A stretch of DNA of 64,000 nucleotides, taken from the NCBI GenBank assembly GCA_028289195.1, contig JANQQR010000003.1, positions 1 to 64,000 of the forward strand. Direction: 5' to 3'. The notes under the pieces are model-generated. The model was not told the origin of the DNA and searched no databases. It worked only from the letters and a program-made list of their open reading frames with translations. Position 1 is the stretch's first letter; every line of letters starts with the position of its first letter. This document shows, piece after piece, positions 27,011-35,704 of the stretch. The stretch is from Phycisphaerales bacterium (lineage in GTDB: Bacteria; Planctomycetota; Phycisphaerae; Phycisphaerales; UBA1924). Position numbers and translations under genes: made by a program.

Positions 27011-29128
27011 ATGACGACGACACTCGACGCCCCGGCGCCCTCGGCGCAGACAGGATCGACCAGCCCCGGATCGGCGGACGCCTCCCCAGCAGGGCCGCTC
27101 GACGCCACCGCCCGCGCATCGCTCGAACGCGCCTGCGAGGCGCTGTTCTCCAAGCAGAACGAAGACGGCCACTGGTGCGCCGAGCTCGAGGGCGACTCGA
27201 TCCTCAACAGCGAATACCTGCTGATGAAGGTCATCCTCGGGCAGCACGAGGCCCCCGAGGCGACCGGGCGCGATCGCGAGCTGTTCGCCAAGTCCTGCAA
27301 CTACATGCGCATGCTGCAGCGCGACGACGGGACGTGGGGCCAGTTCCCCGGGTCGCCGCCCGATATCAGCGCGATGGTCAAGGCGTATTTCGCGCTCAAG
27401 ATCTTTGGGGACGACCCCGATGCGCCGCACATGCGCCGAGCGCGCGAGCGGATCCACGAACTCGGCGGCGCCGAGAAGATCAACACCTTCAGCATGTTCT
27501 ACCTGGCCTGCCTCGGGCAGGTCTCGTGGGACGCGTGCCCAGCGATCCCGCCGGAGATCGTGCTGCTGCCCCGGTGGTCACCCTTCCACCTGGACAAGGT
27601 GGCCGCGTGGACGCGCACCATGATCCTGCCTCTGGCGCTGTGCTCTGCGCTCCGGCCTGTCCGGCGGCTCCCGTCGGTGATGGGGATCGGCGAGCTGTTC
27701 ATCGATCAGGGTGCGCGGGAGCGCCTGTGCAAGTCGCTCGATACCGACCACCCCTACGGCTGGACGAACCTGTTCATCCACGCCGACCGCGCCATGAAGG
27801 CCATCGACAAGCTCGGCCTGACCGGCGTGATGCGCGGCAAGGCGATCCACGAGGCCGAGCGCTGGCTGCTCGAGCGGATGGACCCGGAGACGACGGACGG
27901 CCTCGGCGCGATCTTCCCGCCGATGGTGTACATCCAGATCGCGTTCCAGGCGATGGGCTACGAGCGCGACCACCCGGTGATCCGCGAGGCGGAACGCCAG
28001 CTCGACCGCTTCTTCGTCGAAGAAGAAGACCACCTGCGCATCCAGCCCTGCTTCAGCCCCGTGTGGGACACCGGCATCGCGCTCTACGCGCTGACGGAGG
28101 CGGGGCTGACCGCCGGCAACGACGAGCGCCTCGAGCGCACCTGCAGCTGGCTGCTGGAGCGTGAGGTGACACGCGTCGGAGACTGGGTTCGCAATCTCGA
28201 CGCCAAGGACCGCTCAATGCGCATGGGGCCGGCCGGCGGGCCGGGCGCCGGCGGCGCCTGGGCGTTCGAGTATCGCAACGAGTGGTACCCCGACGTCGAC
28301 GACACCGCGATGGTCGCCAAGGCCATGAAGCGGGCCGCGCCCGATTCGGCGCGCATCGCGGATGCGTGCGCGCGCGCACGGCGCTGGATCAGCGCGATGC
28401 AGAACGAGGACGGGGGCTGGGCGGCGTTCGACAAGACTTCGCACCGCGAGTGGATGGAGCATGTGCCCTTCGCCGACCACAACGCCATGCAGGACCCGAG
28501 CTGCGCCGACATCACCGGGCGCACCATCGAGTCGCTCGTCACCTGCGGCATGGACCCGTCCGACGACGTCATCCGGCGGGCCGTGGCCTACCTGCGCCGC
28601 GAGCAGCACGACGACGGCGGCTGGTTCGGGCGCTGGGGTGTGAACTACCTCTACGGCTCGTGGCAGGCCGTCGGGGGACTCCACGCCGCCGGCGAGGACC
28701 CCAGGCAGCCCTACCTGCGCCGGACCGTCGAGTGGCTGACCGGCGTCCAGAACGACGACGGGGGTTTCGGGGAGTCCGCGAACTCCTACCTTGAGAGCCA
28801 CCCCATCGGCGTCGGTCCCAGCACCGCCTCGCAGACCGCCTGGGGCGTCACGACGCTCATGTTCCTGCTGCCGCCGACCGACGCCAGGGTGCGTCGGGCG
28901 ATCGCCTGGCTGTGCGAGCACCAGCTCGACGCGCCGATCGAGGCGTCGGCCCCCGAGCAGCTCTGCCCCGAGCCCGCGGGCGCGTGGGCCGAGCCCTGGT
29001 TCACCGGCACGGGGTTCCCCAAGGTGTTCTACCTCCGGTACCACCTTTATCGGCACTACTTCCCGGTGATGGCGCTGGCCCGGTACCTGCAACTGCGCGG
29101 GGGTCCCGGGGCTACACTGGCGTCATGA
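27011..29128 (+). CDS. shc: squalene-hopene cyclase
   Basis: A 705-residue terpene cyclase that folds squalene into hopene, the first step to hopanoid membrane lipids. The catalytic acid motif is present as D428-V-D430-D431 in WYPDVDDTAM. Several QW repeats are seen (QNEDGHWCAELEGD, QRDDGTWGQF, QNEDGGWAAFD, QHDDGGWFGRWG, QNDDGGFGES). Length and motif order fit bacterial SHC. The start at 27011 follows a CCCTCC stretch with no good ribosome-binding site. The next gene starts inside its last codons. No squalene synthase or other hpn gene is in this window. Confidence 0.94.
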   Translation: MTTTLDAPAPSAQTGSTSPGSADASPAGPLDATARASLERACEALFSKQNEDGHWCAELEGDSILNSEYLLMKVILGQHEAPEATGRDRELFAKSCNYMRMLQRDDGTWGQFPGSPPDISAMVKAYFALKIFGDDPDAPHMRRARERIHELGGAEKINTFSMFYLACLGQVSWDACPAIPPEIVLLPRWSPFHLDKVAAWTRTMILPLALCSALRPVRRLPSVMGIGELFIDQGARERLCKSLDTDHPYGWTNLFIHADRAMKAIDKLGLTGVMRGKAIHEAERWLLERMDPETTDGLGAIFPPMVYIQIAFQAMGYERDHPVIREAERQLDRFFVEEEDHLRIQPCFSPVWDTGIALYALTEAGLTAGNDERLERTCSWLLEREVTRVGDWVRNLDAKDRSMRMGPAGGPGAGGAWAFEYRNEWYPDVDDTAMVAKAMKRAAPDSARIADACARARRWISAMQNEDGGWAAFDKTSHREWMEHVPFADHNAMQDPSCADITGRTIESLVTCGMDPSDDVIRRAVAYLRREQHDDGGWFGRWGVNYLYGSWQAVGGLHAAGEDPRQPYLRRTVEWLTGVQNDDGGFGESANSYLESHPIGVGPSTASQTAWGVTTLMFLLPPTDARVRRAIAWLCEHQLDAPIEASAPEQLCPEPAGAWAEPWFTGTGFPKVFYLRYHLYRHYFPVMALARYLQLRGGPGATLAS
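29113..29118 (+). promoter_or_regulatory. putative leaderless -10 box (TACACT) inside the shc 3' end
   Basis: TACACT within the last codons of the cyclase is followed by 6 bases (GGCGTC) and the ATG at 29125. It could give a separate leaderless transcript for the thioredoxin-fold gene in addition to read-through from shc. Confidence 0.38.
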
Positions 29129-30417
29129 GCCTTCTGCAATCCCGATTCGTGCTGGCGCTGGCAACAGTGCTCTGCCTTGTCGTGTCCGACGCCTCGGCCC
29201 AGGACGCCACGCTCCAGACCGGGCGGTGGTCGGCCTTCGTGGCGACCAACGGCGGGCGCCTCCCGTTCTTCATCGACATCGCGGGCTCTCCCGGCGAGTA
29301 CACGGCCCACGTCGTCAACGGCGAGGAACGGGTCGACGTGCCGGTGGTCCGCGTCGAGGGGATGACCGCGACGCTCGAGTGGGACCACTACGACGCCCGG
29401 ATCATCGCCACTGTGTACGAGAACGGCGGAGCGATCAAGGGCTCGTACTTCAAGACCCGGTCCTCCGAGGTCGCCGAACTGCCATTCATGGCACGGCTCG
29501 GCGAGACACCGAGGTTCGAGCCCGCGCCCTCGCAGGCGGATATCAAGATCGCCGAGAGCCGGTTCAACGAGCGATGGCGCCTGGAGTTCGGCGACGGCAC
29601 CCTGGCGATGGTCGACTTCGAGTCCGACGAGAACGGCGCGGTCAGCGCATCGATCCAGACGCCGACGGGAGACTACCGCTACCTGGTTGGCTCGTTTGCG
29701 CGCAACCGTCTGAAGCTCTCGACCTTCGACGGCGCGCACGCGTTCCTGCTCGATGCGCGCATGAAGTCTGTTCCGATCAGCGACCCGCTCCGGCCCGACC
29801 TCTCGCACACGTTCCAGCTCGAGGGCCGCTTCTTCTCCGGTCGTCACTACCAGGACACCTGGACCGCGAGGCCCGACCCCTTCGTCGAACTCGAGAACCC
29901 GTACCTGCTGGCGCAACCCGTCGACGGGGTCGACCTCGACTCCCTCGAGTTCCTCGATCTCGACGGATCGACGGTGACACTCGGAGACGAACGCTTCGCG
30001 GGCAAGGCGCGCATCATCGAGCTGTTTGGCACCTGGTGCCCCAACTGCTTCGATGCGACGAGGGTCCTGAAGGACCTCCATGAGCGCTACGCGGACCAGG
30101 GTCTGGCGATCACCGCGCTGGGGTTCGAGGTCACCGGCGACACCGAGCGTGATCTCGAGCAGCTGCGTAAGTACCGCGATCGGATGGAAGTCCCCTATCC
30201 CATGCTGCTGGCGGGCAACTCGAGCAAGACCGAGGCGCAGCAGCGCTTCCCGGCGATCGACGAGGTCGTGGCCTACCCGACGTTCGTGTTCGTTGACGCG
30301 AGCGGCACGATCCGCTGGGTCTACAGCGGGTTCAGCGGCCCGGGAACGGGCCAGGCGTACGTCGACCTTCGACGCGACCTGTTTTCCAAGGTCGAGCTGC
30401 TGCTGGGCATCGACTAG
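29125..30417 (+). CDS. secreted TlpA-like thioredoxin-fold protein
   Basis: A 430-residue exported protein. The signal peptide covers about residues 1-25 (ending SDASAQ). Residues 26-265 are a beta-rich domain I do not recognise, resembling the N-terminal DUF4369-like region of other TlpA-type proteins. Residues 275-430 form a thioredoxin fold with the redox motif C305-P-N-C308 in FGTWCPNCFD and a cis-Pro region VAYPTFVFVD. It probably reduces or oxidises extracytoplasmic proteins. The ATG overlaps the shc stop (ATGA). Confidence 0.87.
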   Translation: MSLLQSRFVLALATVLCLVVSDASAQDATLQTGRWSAFVATNGGRLPFFIDIAGSPGEYTAHVVNGEERVDVPVVRVEGMTATLEWDHYDARIIATVYENGGAIKGSYFKTRSSEVAELPFMARLGETPRFEPAPSQADIKIAESRFNERWRLEFGDGTLAMVDFESDENGAVSASIQTPTGDYRYLVGSFARNRLKLSTFDGAHAFLLDARMKSVPISDPLRPDLSHTFQLEGRFFSGRHYQDTWTARPDPFVELENPYLLAQPVDGVDLDSLEFLDLDGSTVTLGDERFAGKARIIELFGTWCPNCFDATRVLKDLHERYADQGLAITALGFEVTGDTERDLEQLRKYRDRMEVPYPMLLAGNSSKTEAQQRFPAIDEVVAYPTFVFVDASGTIRWVYSGFSGPGTGQAYVDLRRDLFSKVELLLGID

Positions 30418-30499
30418 GCGCTCGCCCCCGAGGCGTTGCTCCGGCCTTCGAACAGGCCGAGCATCCCACGCTCCGGCGCGCGTCCGAAGGGAGCACGAG

Positions 30500-30604
30500 A
30501 TGGAGTGGATCGAGTACCTCTGGCGTCCCTGGGACCTGTTCGGCTTCCTGGACTCCCCGTGCGAGGAGTTCCTGGAGGAGATCGCAGAGGGCCTGCTGCT
30601 CTGA
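30500..30604 (+). CDS. 34-residue microprotein
   Basis: A very short gene with strong coding signs: GAAGGGAG stands 7 bases before the ATG and nearly all codons end in G or C. The peptide is acidic (8 Glu, 2 Asp), carries three Trp in the first 11 residues (MEWIEYLWRPWDLFG), and ends in EGLLL, so it looks like an amphipathic helix that could lie on a membrane or bind a protein. It has one Cys. I know no family for it. It lies between the thioredoxin-fold gene and a convergent unknown gene. Confidence 0.55.
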   Translation: MEWIEYLWRPWDLFGFLDSPCEEFLEEIAEGLLL

Positions 30605-30631
30605 GCGTTGCGCGTGGGAATCCGGGGGCGG

Positions 30632-31033
30632 TCAGTCTTCCAGCGGCTCGCTGGCGATGCTGGCTTCCTTGCCGGCGAGCTTGCGCTCGATGTACCGCTG
30701 CACCCAGGCGTCGAAGCTCTTCCCGGCGGCCGTGTCCTTGCCGGTGAACTCCAGCTTCGCGATCGTGCTGAACGCCACGGTTGCCCGCTCGTCGGAGTCC
30801 TTCGGGAGGATCCGAACGAACGAGTCCTGCAGCGAGCGCCCGCGCACGCGATCGAAGATGTAGCCCTCGATGCGTTCGCCGTCGGTCTGTTCGATGGTCA
30901 CATCGCCCCGGTAGTCGAACGCGTTCTCCAGCGCTCCGAGCAACGCCTGCTCGTCGTCGGCGCTGGCGATCAGGCCCTGCAGGCTCGTCGCTTCCTGCTG
31001 CGGCGCATCCTTCGATTTCGTTTCCTGGGGCAT
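30632..31033 (-). CDS. protein of unknown function
   Basis: A 133-residue soluble protein without signal peptide or membrane segment. The N-terminal 20 residues are Gln/Lys-rich; the core (residues 25-115) looks like a small alpha/beta domain with DYRGDVTIEQTDGERIEGYIFDRV and VAFSTIAKLEFTGKDTAAG, a pattern reminiscent of SH3-like or Sm-like barrels. The C-terminus is a charged helix (WVQRYIERKLAGKEA). It is 15 bases downstream of another unknown gene and probably belongs to the operon with the LpxL-like acyltransferase. Confidence 0.72.
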   Translation of the reverse strand: MPQETKSKDAPQQEATSLQGLIASADDEQALLGALENAFDYRGDVTIEQTDGERIEGYIFDRVRGRSLQDSFVRILPKDSDERATVAFSTIAKLEFTGKDTAAGKSFDAWVQRYIERKLAGKEASIASEPLED

Positions 31034-31048
31034 GGTGTTCCGTGGGGG

Positions 31049-31405
31049 TCAGAAGGCGCCGAATGTCCTGCCGGTCGCCGGGTCCATCATCTTCCATCCC
31101 AGACGCTTGCAGACCCGCATGAGCACGGGCCAGGCGAGGTCTTCCTCGTGCATCGATACCGCGAGCTGCATCACCGGGTCGCTGCCATCGACCATGGGGA
31201 GCTGCATGATCAGGCCCGGACCGTACATCACGCCGAAGGTCTCGGGCGAGTTCGAGCCGTCCGGGCTGGTGTTGAACGGGCGCAGGTCGTCGATGATCGA
31301 GTCGTAGGTTCCCAGCGGGACGCTGTTGAGCATGCCAGCGTCGGCGATCTCTTCGTCGTCGACCTGCAGAATCTTGACCAGGAGAACCTGTCTGGACTTG
31401 CTCAC
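31049..31405 (-). CDS. protein of unknown function
   Basis: A protein of about 118 residues, not recognised. It starts with GTG at 31405 (MSKSRQVLLVKILQVDDEE) with TTGGAG 9 bases upstream; a TTG at 31420 is an alternative. The middle contains PLGTYDSIIDDLRPFNTSPDG and GVMYGPGLIMQLPMVDG. The C-terminal part (DPVMQLAVSMHEEDLAWPVLMRVCKRLGWKMMDPATGR) looks like a compact alpha/beta domain with a pattern of conserved hydrophobics. No membrane segment. It lies between the acyltransferase and the 133-residue unknown. Confidence 0.72.
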   Translation of the reverse strand: MSKSRQVLLVKILQVDDEEIADAGMLNSVPLGTYDSIIDDLRPFNTSPDGSNSPETFGVMYGPGLIMQLPMVDGSDPVMQLAVSMHEEDLAWPVLMRVCKRLGWKMMDPATGRTFGAF

Positions 31406-31486
31406 GCTGCTGGGCTCCAAGCGGTGCGCGGGTTGGACCCGGCGCTGGGGAAGGGGCAGAGGGTAGCCGGTCGCGCTCCGGCCCGC

Positions 31487-32650
31487 TCACTTCAGGGTGC
31501 GCGTCCCGCGCCGGGCCAACTCGGCGGCATCCTCGGCCGATCGCTCGACGATCCGCTCGACGCGATCCTGGGTCATCCAGGGCAGAGACTCGATCCGCTC
31601 GCGCAGGCGTCCGGGAAACTCCGACTGGGTCCGCTCGTGGGGCGGGCGGCTCTTCCAGTAGCGGTGCATCCACAGGTACTGGTCGGGGTTCCGGCGCACC
31701 ATCTCCTCGATCGCCCGCCTGTAGCGGGCGGTGATGTAGAACACCGGGTCGGGCTGGTCGGCCCAATCGTCGGGCCGGATGATGTCGGTGATGTCCAGGC
31801 GGTATTTGAACAGCTCGGCGTCGCTGGTCACCACGTCGGGCGGCGCATCGGGCCCGAACCCGCTCTGGCGAACCGCCGTCCCTGCGATGACCAGGGCCTT
31901 GTAGCGCACCGCCATCAGCCCGATCGCTTTGTACGCCGAAGCCAGCCTGTCGAAGAACGGGACGTACAGGCCGCGATCCCCGGCGTTCTGATCGGCGATG
32001 AATCCCACCGGCTTGCGCTCGTCCATCAGCTTGGGGAGCGTGCGTGACGCGCCGAACTTGTCGATGAGCGTCAGGCCGCGCCGGCTGCGCGACTCGAACA
32101 CCCAGTTGTCCAGCGGCTTCATGTCCATCGGGCGATAGAGCGCGTGCATGGGGAAGCCCAGCAGCGCCAGCGTGTAGCCCAGGAGTTCCCAGTTGCCGCA
32201 GTGCCCGGTGATCAGCAGGCAGGGCTGGTCCTTGCACAGCTCGCGCAGTCCTTCGGCGAGGTCGCCCACGTGGACGTGGCGACCGTAGGCGTCTTCGCTG
32301 AGCAGCCTCGGCGACAGGCAGATCTCAACGCCGAGGCAGAACAGGTGCTTGTACGCCTCGATCGCGGTGCGCTCGACGCGCGTCGCGTCCCAGTCGGGGA
32401 AGCACCACGAGATGTTGTCGATCGCCCGCTGCAGGCGCTTGCGGTTCATCGGCAGGCCGGCGTACCCGCCCCCGATCGAACGCATGATGCGCATTGACGG
32501 GTCGATCCCGGCGACGTTCAGCCCGGCGCTGGCCGTGCGGATCGCGGTGTAGATCGGACCGACGGCCCATGGCGGCGTCGAGCGCTTCACCTTCTTCGGG
32601 CGCTTCGGCGGCGCCGGCGCATCGGCAGATGGGATCGCTGCAGACGACAC
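31487..32650 (-). CDS. LpxL/HtrB-type lysophospholipid acyltransferase
   Basis: A 387-residue acyltransferase of the lipid A late-acyltransferase family, which adds secondary acyl chains to Kdo-lipid A or related lipids at the inner membrane. The catalytic HxxxxE type motif is in LLITGHCGNWELLGYTL. Further family features are HALYRPMDMKPLDNWV, KFGASRTLPKLMDERKPVGFIADQNAGDRGLYVPFF and YLWMHRYWKSRPP. The start is GTG; the first 30 residues are Pro/Lys-rich (PPKRPKKVKRSTPP) and precede the usual N-terminal helix. It complements the lpxD, lpxC and lpxA genes found 12-15 kb away. Confidence 0.85.
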   Translation of the reverse strand: MSSAAIPSADAPAPPKRPKKVKRSTPPWAVGPIYTAIRTASAGLNVAGIDPSMRIMRSIGGGYAGLPMNRKRLQRAIDNISWCFPDWDATRVERTAIEAYKHLFCLGVEICLSPRLLSEDAYGRHVHVGDLAEGLRELCKDQPCLLITGHCGNWELLGYTLALLGFPMHALYRPMDMKPLDNWVFESRSRRGLTLIDKFGASRTLPKLMDERKPVGFIADQNAGDRGLYVPFFDRLASAYKAIGLMAVRYKALVIAGTAVRQSGFGPDAPPDVVTSDAELFKYRLDITDIIRPDDWADQPDPVFYITARYRRAIEEMVRRNPDQYLWMHRYWKSRPPHERTQSEFPGRLRERIESLPWMTQDRVERIVERSAEDAAELARRGTRTLK

Positions 32651-32674
32651 CCGGTGGCGGTCCAGACAGAAGGG

Positions 32675-34045
32675 CTAGCGGCGTCCGCGGAGCCCGGTCA
32701 GCGTGTACAGGCGGTTCTGGTTCAGCACCGGGATGCCGGTCGCCTCGGCCTGCGCGAACATGTCGTCGTACTTCTGCACCTCGTTGCGGAGCATGAGGTA
32801 GCGCTGGATCAGCTCGACGGGATCGTCCGGACGCGGCTGCGGGGGCAGCAGCGGGCGGGCGCCCAGCACGAGGAAGTCGGTGTCGCCCTGGACGTCCTCG
32901 GACACCTGGCCGTTCCATTCGGCGATCAGGTTGCGGATGTCGGCCCGCTCCTGACGCGTCGGGATGCCGTCATTGTTGGTATCGAAGTTCCCGTACACCG
33001 CGAAGCTGTACACCTTGTTGGGGTCGTACACGGCGTTGGCGACAGCGTCGCCCACCAGCAGCGGGTTGCCGCTGGTGCGCCGGATCACGCGGCAGGTGGC
33101 GCTGGTGCCGTCGATGCGGATCACCTCGACCGCCGCCTTGCCGGCGGGGTACTCGCCCGAGGGGCTCGGGCGGATCGACGATCCGCCGGGGTACACCTCG
33201 AACGAGAGGCCGAGCACGAGGCGGTCCTCGCGGCCGAGATCGATCGTGACCTCGCCGGTCGCCGAGTTCACGCCGATGATCCGCCCGTCGACCAGCGCGG
33301 CCTCGTCGGACGGACGCAGGCCCTCTTCGCTGCGCTCGATGCGGAGCGTGCGGATCTGGTCGTTGGCGATCGCTAGACGAGATTCGAGATCCGAGATGTC
33401 GCTCTCGAGCGCGCGGATGTTCGTGTCGGCGTCGGCGCGGATCTCTTCGACCCGGTCCTCCATGTCGTTCTTGGTGGTCTCGAGTTCGGAGCGGTAGGTG
33501 TCCGCGTCCGTCTTGTACGTGTCGATCTCGTCTCGCAGGGCGCCGACGGTCCCGCGGTGCTCGTCTTCGAGCGCGCCGACGCGGTCCTGCGACGCCTGCA
33601 GGTCGGAGCGGGCGGCTTCGGAGTCGGCCTCGGCCTGCTCGAGGCGACGCTCGAGGTTGGCGATCTCGCTGCGCTGCGACTCGACGAGGGACAGCAGCGA
33701 GCCGCCGCCTTCGCCCATCGCGGCGGTGATGCGCTGGTTGACGGTGTCGGCGCTGTCGCGGCTGGAGCCGGTCACCAGCTGAGCGGTCTGCTGCATGCGC
33801 GAGTCGAGGAAGCGCACGACGCCCTGGTTCTGGTCCTGCGCCTGCTGGCGGAGGAGCGCCCAGCGATCGTCACGCTCGGCCGAGCGGACGGCGTCGTCGA
33901 GCTCGTTCTGGCGGAGCTGGACGTTGTTCGCCTGCTTCTGCACCTGCGCGAGCAGGACGAAGTTCAGTACGAGGAAAGTCAGGGCCAGGGTGCCGGTGAT
34001 CGCCACGGCGATCATCATGCCGCCGCCGCCAGTTCGTGAAGCCAT
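32675..34045 (-). CDS. membrane-anchored coiled-coil protein
   Basis: A 456-residue protein. A single membrane segment near the N-terminus (about residues 9-32, MMIAVAITGTLALTFLVLNFVLLAQ) is followed by a long coiled coil to about residue 265 with repeated heptads (ERRLEQAEADSEAARSDLQ, ALESDISDLESRLAIANDQIRTL). Residues 275-370 form a beta-rich domain (GRIIGVNSATGEVTIDLGRED) and the rest a mixed domain (VYSFAVYGNFDTNNDGIPTRQE). The DTNNDG stretch resembles a calcium loop. It may be a structural or envelope-spanning protein; the family is not known to me. Confidence 0.75.
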   Translation of the reverse strand: MASRTGGGGMMIAVAITGTLALTFLVLNFVLLAQVQKQANNVQLRQNELDDAVRSAERDDRWALLRQQAQDQNQGVVRFLDSRMQQTAQLVTGSSRDSADTVNQRITAAMGEGGGSLLSLVESQRSEIANLERRLEQAEADSEAARSDLQASQDRVGALEDEHRGTVGALRDEIDTYKTDADTYRSELETTKNDMEDRVEEIRADADTNIRALESDISDLESRLAIANDQIRTLRIERSEEGLRPSDEAALVDGRIIGVNSATGEVTIDLGREDRLVLGLSFEVYPGGSSIRPSPSGEYPAGKAAVEVIRIDGTSATCRVIRRTSGNPLLVGDAVANAVYDPNKVYSFAVYGNFDTNNDGIPTRQERADIRNLIAEWNGQVSEDVQGDTDFLVLGARPLLPPQPRPDDPVELIQRYLMLRNEVQKYDDMFAQAEATGIPVLNQNRLYTLTGLRGRR

Positions 34046-34251
34046 CGTGGAAACTCCGTCGGTCGGACGCCGCGGCCCCTCGTGGAGCCCGGCGGGTGTG
34101 TCCTGCTGCTGTGTCGGTCCGTTGCGCCCAGTCCGTGGTCGCCCAAGAGTCCCGGCGCACGCGGAGCGCACCGAGCGCCCGGCTCGCGGTCAGGCTATAC
34201 GCCGGTGCCGCCCCGGGGGATCCGGCAGTGTCCGGGCTCGGGGGACGCGAG

Positions 34252-35673
34252 TCAACCCGCCGGATTGGCCGGCAGCAGCCACGCCCGGGCCACGATCGCC
34301 AGCCCCAGGAACAGCCCGTAGGCCATGAAATCCGTCAGCATCGTGAGGAAGATCGAGCTGGCCGTCGCCGGGTCCTTGCCCAGCTTCTCGAACAGCAGGG
34401 GGATCCCGGCGCCGATCAGGCAGGCCGCGGGCATGGCCCCGGCCAGGGAGATCCCGGCGATCACGCCCAGACGCCAGTTGAGCTGGGGGATGAGGGGGTT
34501 GAGGAGCGAGAGCAGGATCGCGAAGACGACCCCGACCACCAGCCCGGTGAGCACCCCGGCGAGCATCTCGCGAACCAGGAGCTTGGTCACGATCTCCCGC
34601 CGGACCTGGCCCAGGGCCATCCCTCTGAGGGTGACCGCCAGGCTCTGGTGCCCGGCGTTGCCGGACTGGTTGGCGATGATCGGGAAGACCGCCGCGACGA
34701 TGGGGATCGCCTGGATGAAGTCGTCGAAGACCGCGATCACCGCCGCCGCCATTGCCGCCAGGCCGAGGTTGATCAGCAGCCAGGGGATCCGGCCTCGGAA
34801 CTTCACGCCGATGGTGCTGTAGGCCGCCTCGCCGGCGCCGGCACCCACCTGCACCAGCGGGTCCTCGCTGAACTCCTCTTCGAGGATGTCGACGACGTCG
34901 TCGATCGTGATCATGCCCAGCACGCGGCGCTCGGCATCGACGACGGGCATCGTCAAGTAGTCGTAGCGCTCGAACGCGATCGCGACGTCCTCGCGATCGA
35001 TGTCCGGCGTCAGCACGTCGAGTTTGGTGTCGACGTGATCACGCACCATCCTGTCGTTGTCGAGCACGAGAACGTCGCGCAGGGTGATCGAACCGATCAG
35101 GCGCCGATCGTCGTTGACGACGTAGATGTCGAGCTGGTTCTCGTTCCCCGGTGCGCGCTTGATCGACTCGATGGCCTGCCCGATGGTCTGCGATTCGCGG
35201 ACGACCATGATGTCGGTCGTCATCATGCCGCCCGCGGTTTCCTTGTCGTAGAGCGCGAGTTTGCCCAGCGCGGCGGCCACCCGCGGCTTCATCACGCCCA
35301 GCACCTCGGTCGCCTTGGCGTCGGGGAGTTCCTGGAGCAGGTCGGCCGCGTCGTCGGGCTCCATCAGCGCGAGCAGGTCGGCCGATTCGCGGGGATCGAG
35401 ATCGAGGAGCACGGTCGCCGCCAGCGGCCCTTCCATGTGCGCCAGCGCGTCGGCGGCCTTCTCGTTCTCCATCTCGTGGACGAGTTCGAGCGTGGCCTTG
35501 GATGGAAGGTCTTCGAGCTTGTCGGCGGCGTCGGGGGCCTCGAGTTCCTCGACTGCCTCGACCACGGCCTCCACCGGCGCGCCGCCCTCGACGAGCTCGT
35601 CGAACTGGCGCTGCGGATCGATCGCCTGCTCCTCGAGCGGTCCGGCCTCGGGATGCTGGCGCTGCTCGTCCAT
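34252..35673 (-). CDS. mgtE: magnesium transporter MgtE
   Basis: A 473-residue MgtE-type Mg2+ channel. The cytoplasmic N domain (about residues 10-130) has the repeated pattern LPDAKATEVLGVM, followed by two CBS domains (about 135-255, MTTDIMVVRESQTIGQAIE and GMITIDDVVDILEEEFSED). The membrane part has five segments, including NQSGNAGHQSLAVTLRGMALGQV, which is the ion-pore signature. MgtE gating by Mg2+ on the N and CBS domains is known for the family. The start MDEQRQ is supported by a TACGAT hexamer 9 bases upstream. Confidence 0.93.
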   Translation of the reverse strand: MDEQRQHPEAGPLEEQAIDPQRQFDELVEGGAPVEAVVEAVEELEAPDAADKLEDLPSKATLELVHEMENEKAADALAHMEGPLAATVLLDLDPRESADLLALMEPDDAADLLQELPDAKATEVLGVMKPRVAAALGKLALYDKETAGGMMTTDIMVVRESQTIGQAIESIKRAPGNENQLDIYVVNDDRRLIGSITLRDVLVLDNDRMVRDHVDTKLDVLTPDIDREDVAIAFERYDYLTMPVVDAERRVLGMITIDDVVDILEEEFSEDPLVQVGAGAGEAAYSTIGVKFRGRIPWLLINLGLAAMAAAVIAVFDDFIQAIPIVAAVFPIIANQSGNAGHQSLAVTLRGMALGQVRREIVTKLLVREMLAGVLTGLVVGVVFAILLSLLNPLIPQLNWRLGVIAGISLAGAMPAACLIGAGIPLLFEKLGKDPATASSIFLTMLTDFMAYGLFLGLAIVARAWLLPANPAG

Positions 35674-35682
35674 CAGGCGTGC

Positions 35683-35688
35683 ATCGTA
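35683..35688 (-). promoter_or_regulatory. putative -10 box (TACGAT) of mgtE
   Basis: On the minus strand TACGAT is followed by 9 bases (GCACGCCTG) and the mgtE ATG at 35673. The transcript would begin within about 2 bases of the start codon. Confidence 0.38.
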
Positions 35689-35704
35689 TCGGCGGACGCG
35701 GGCT

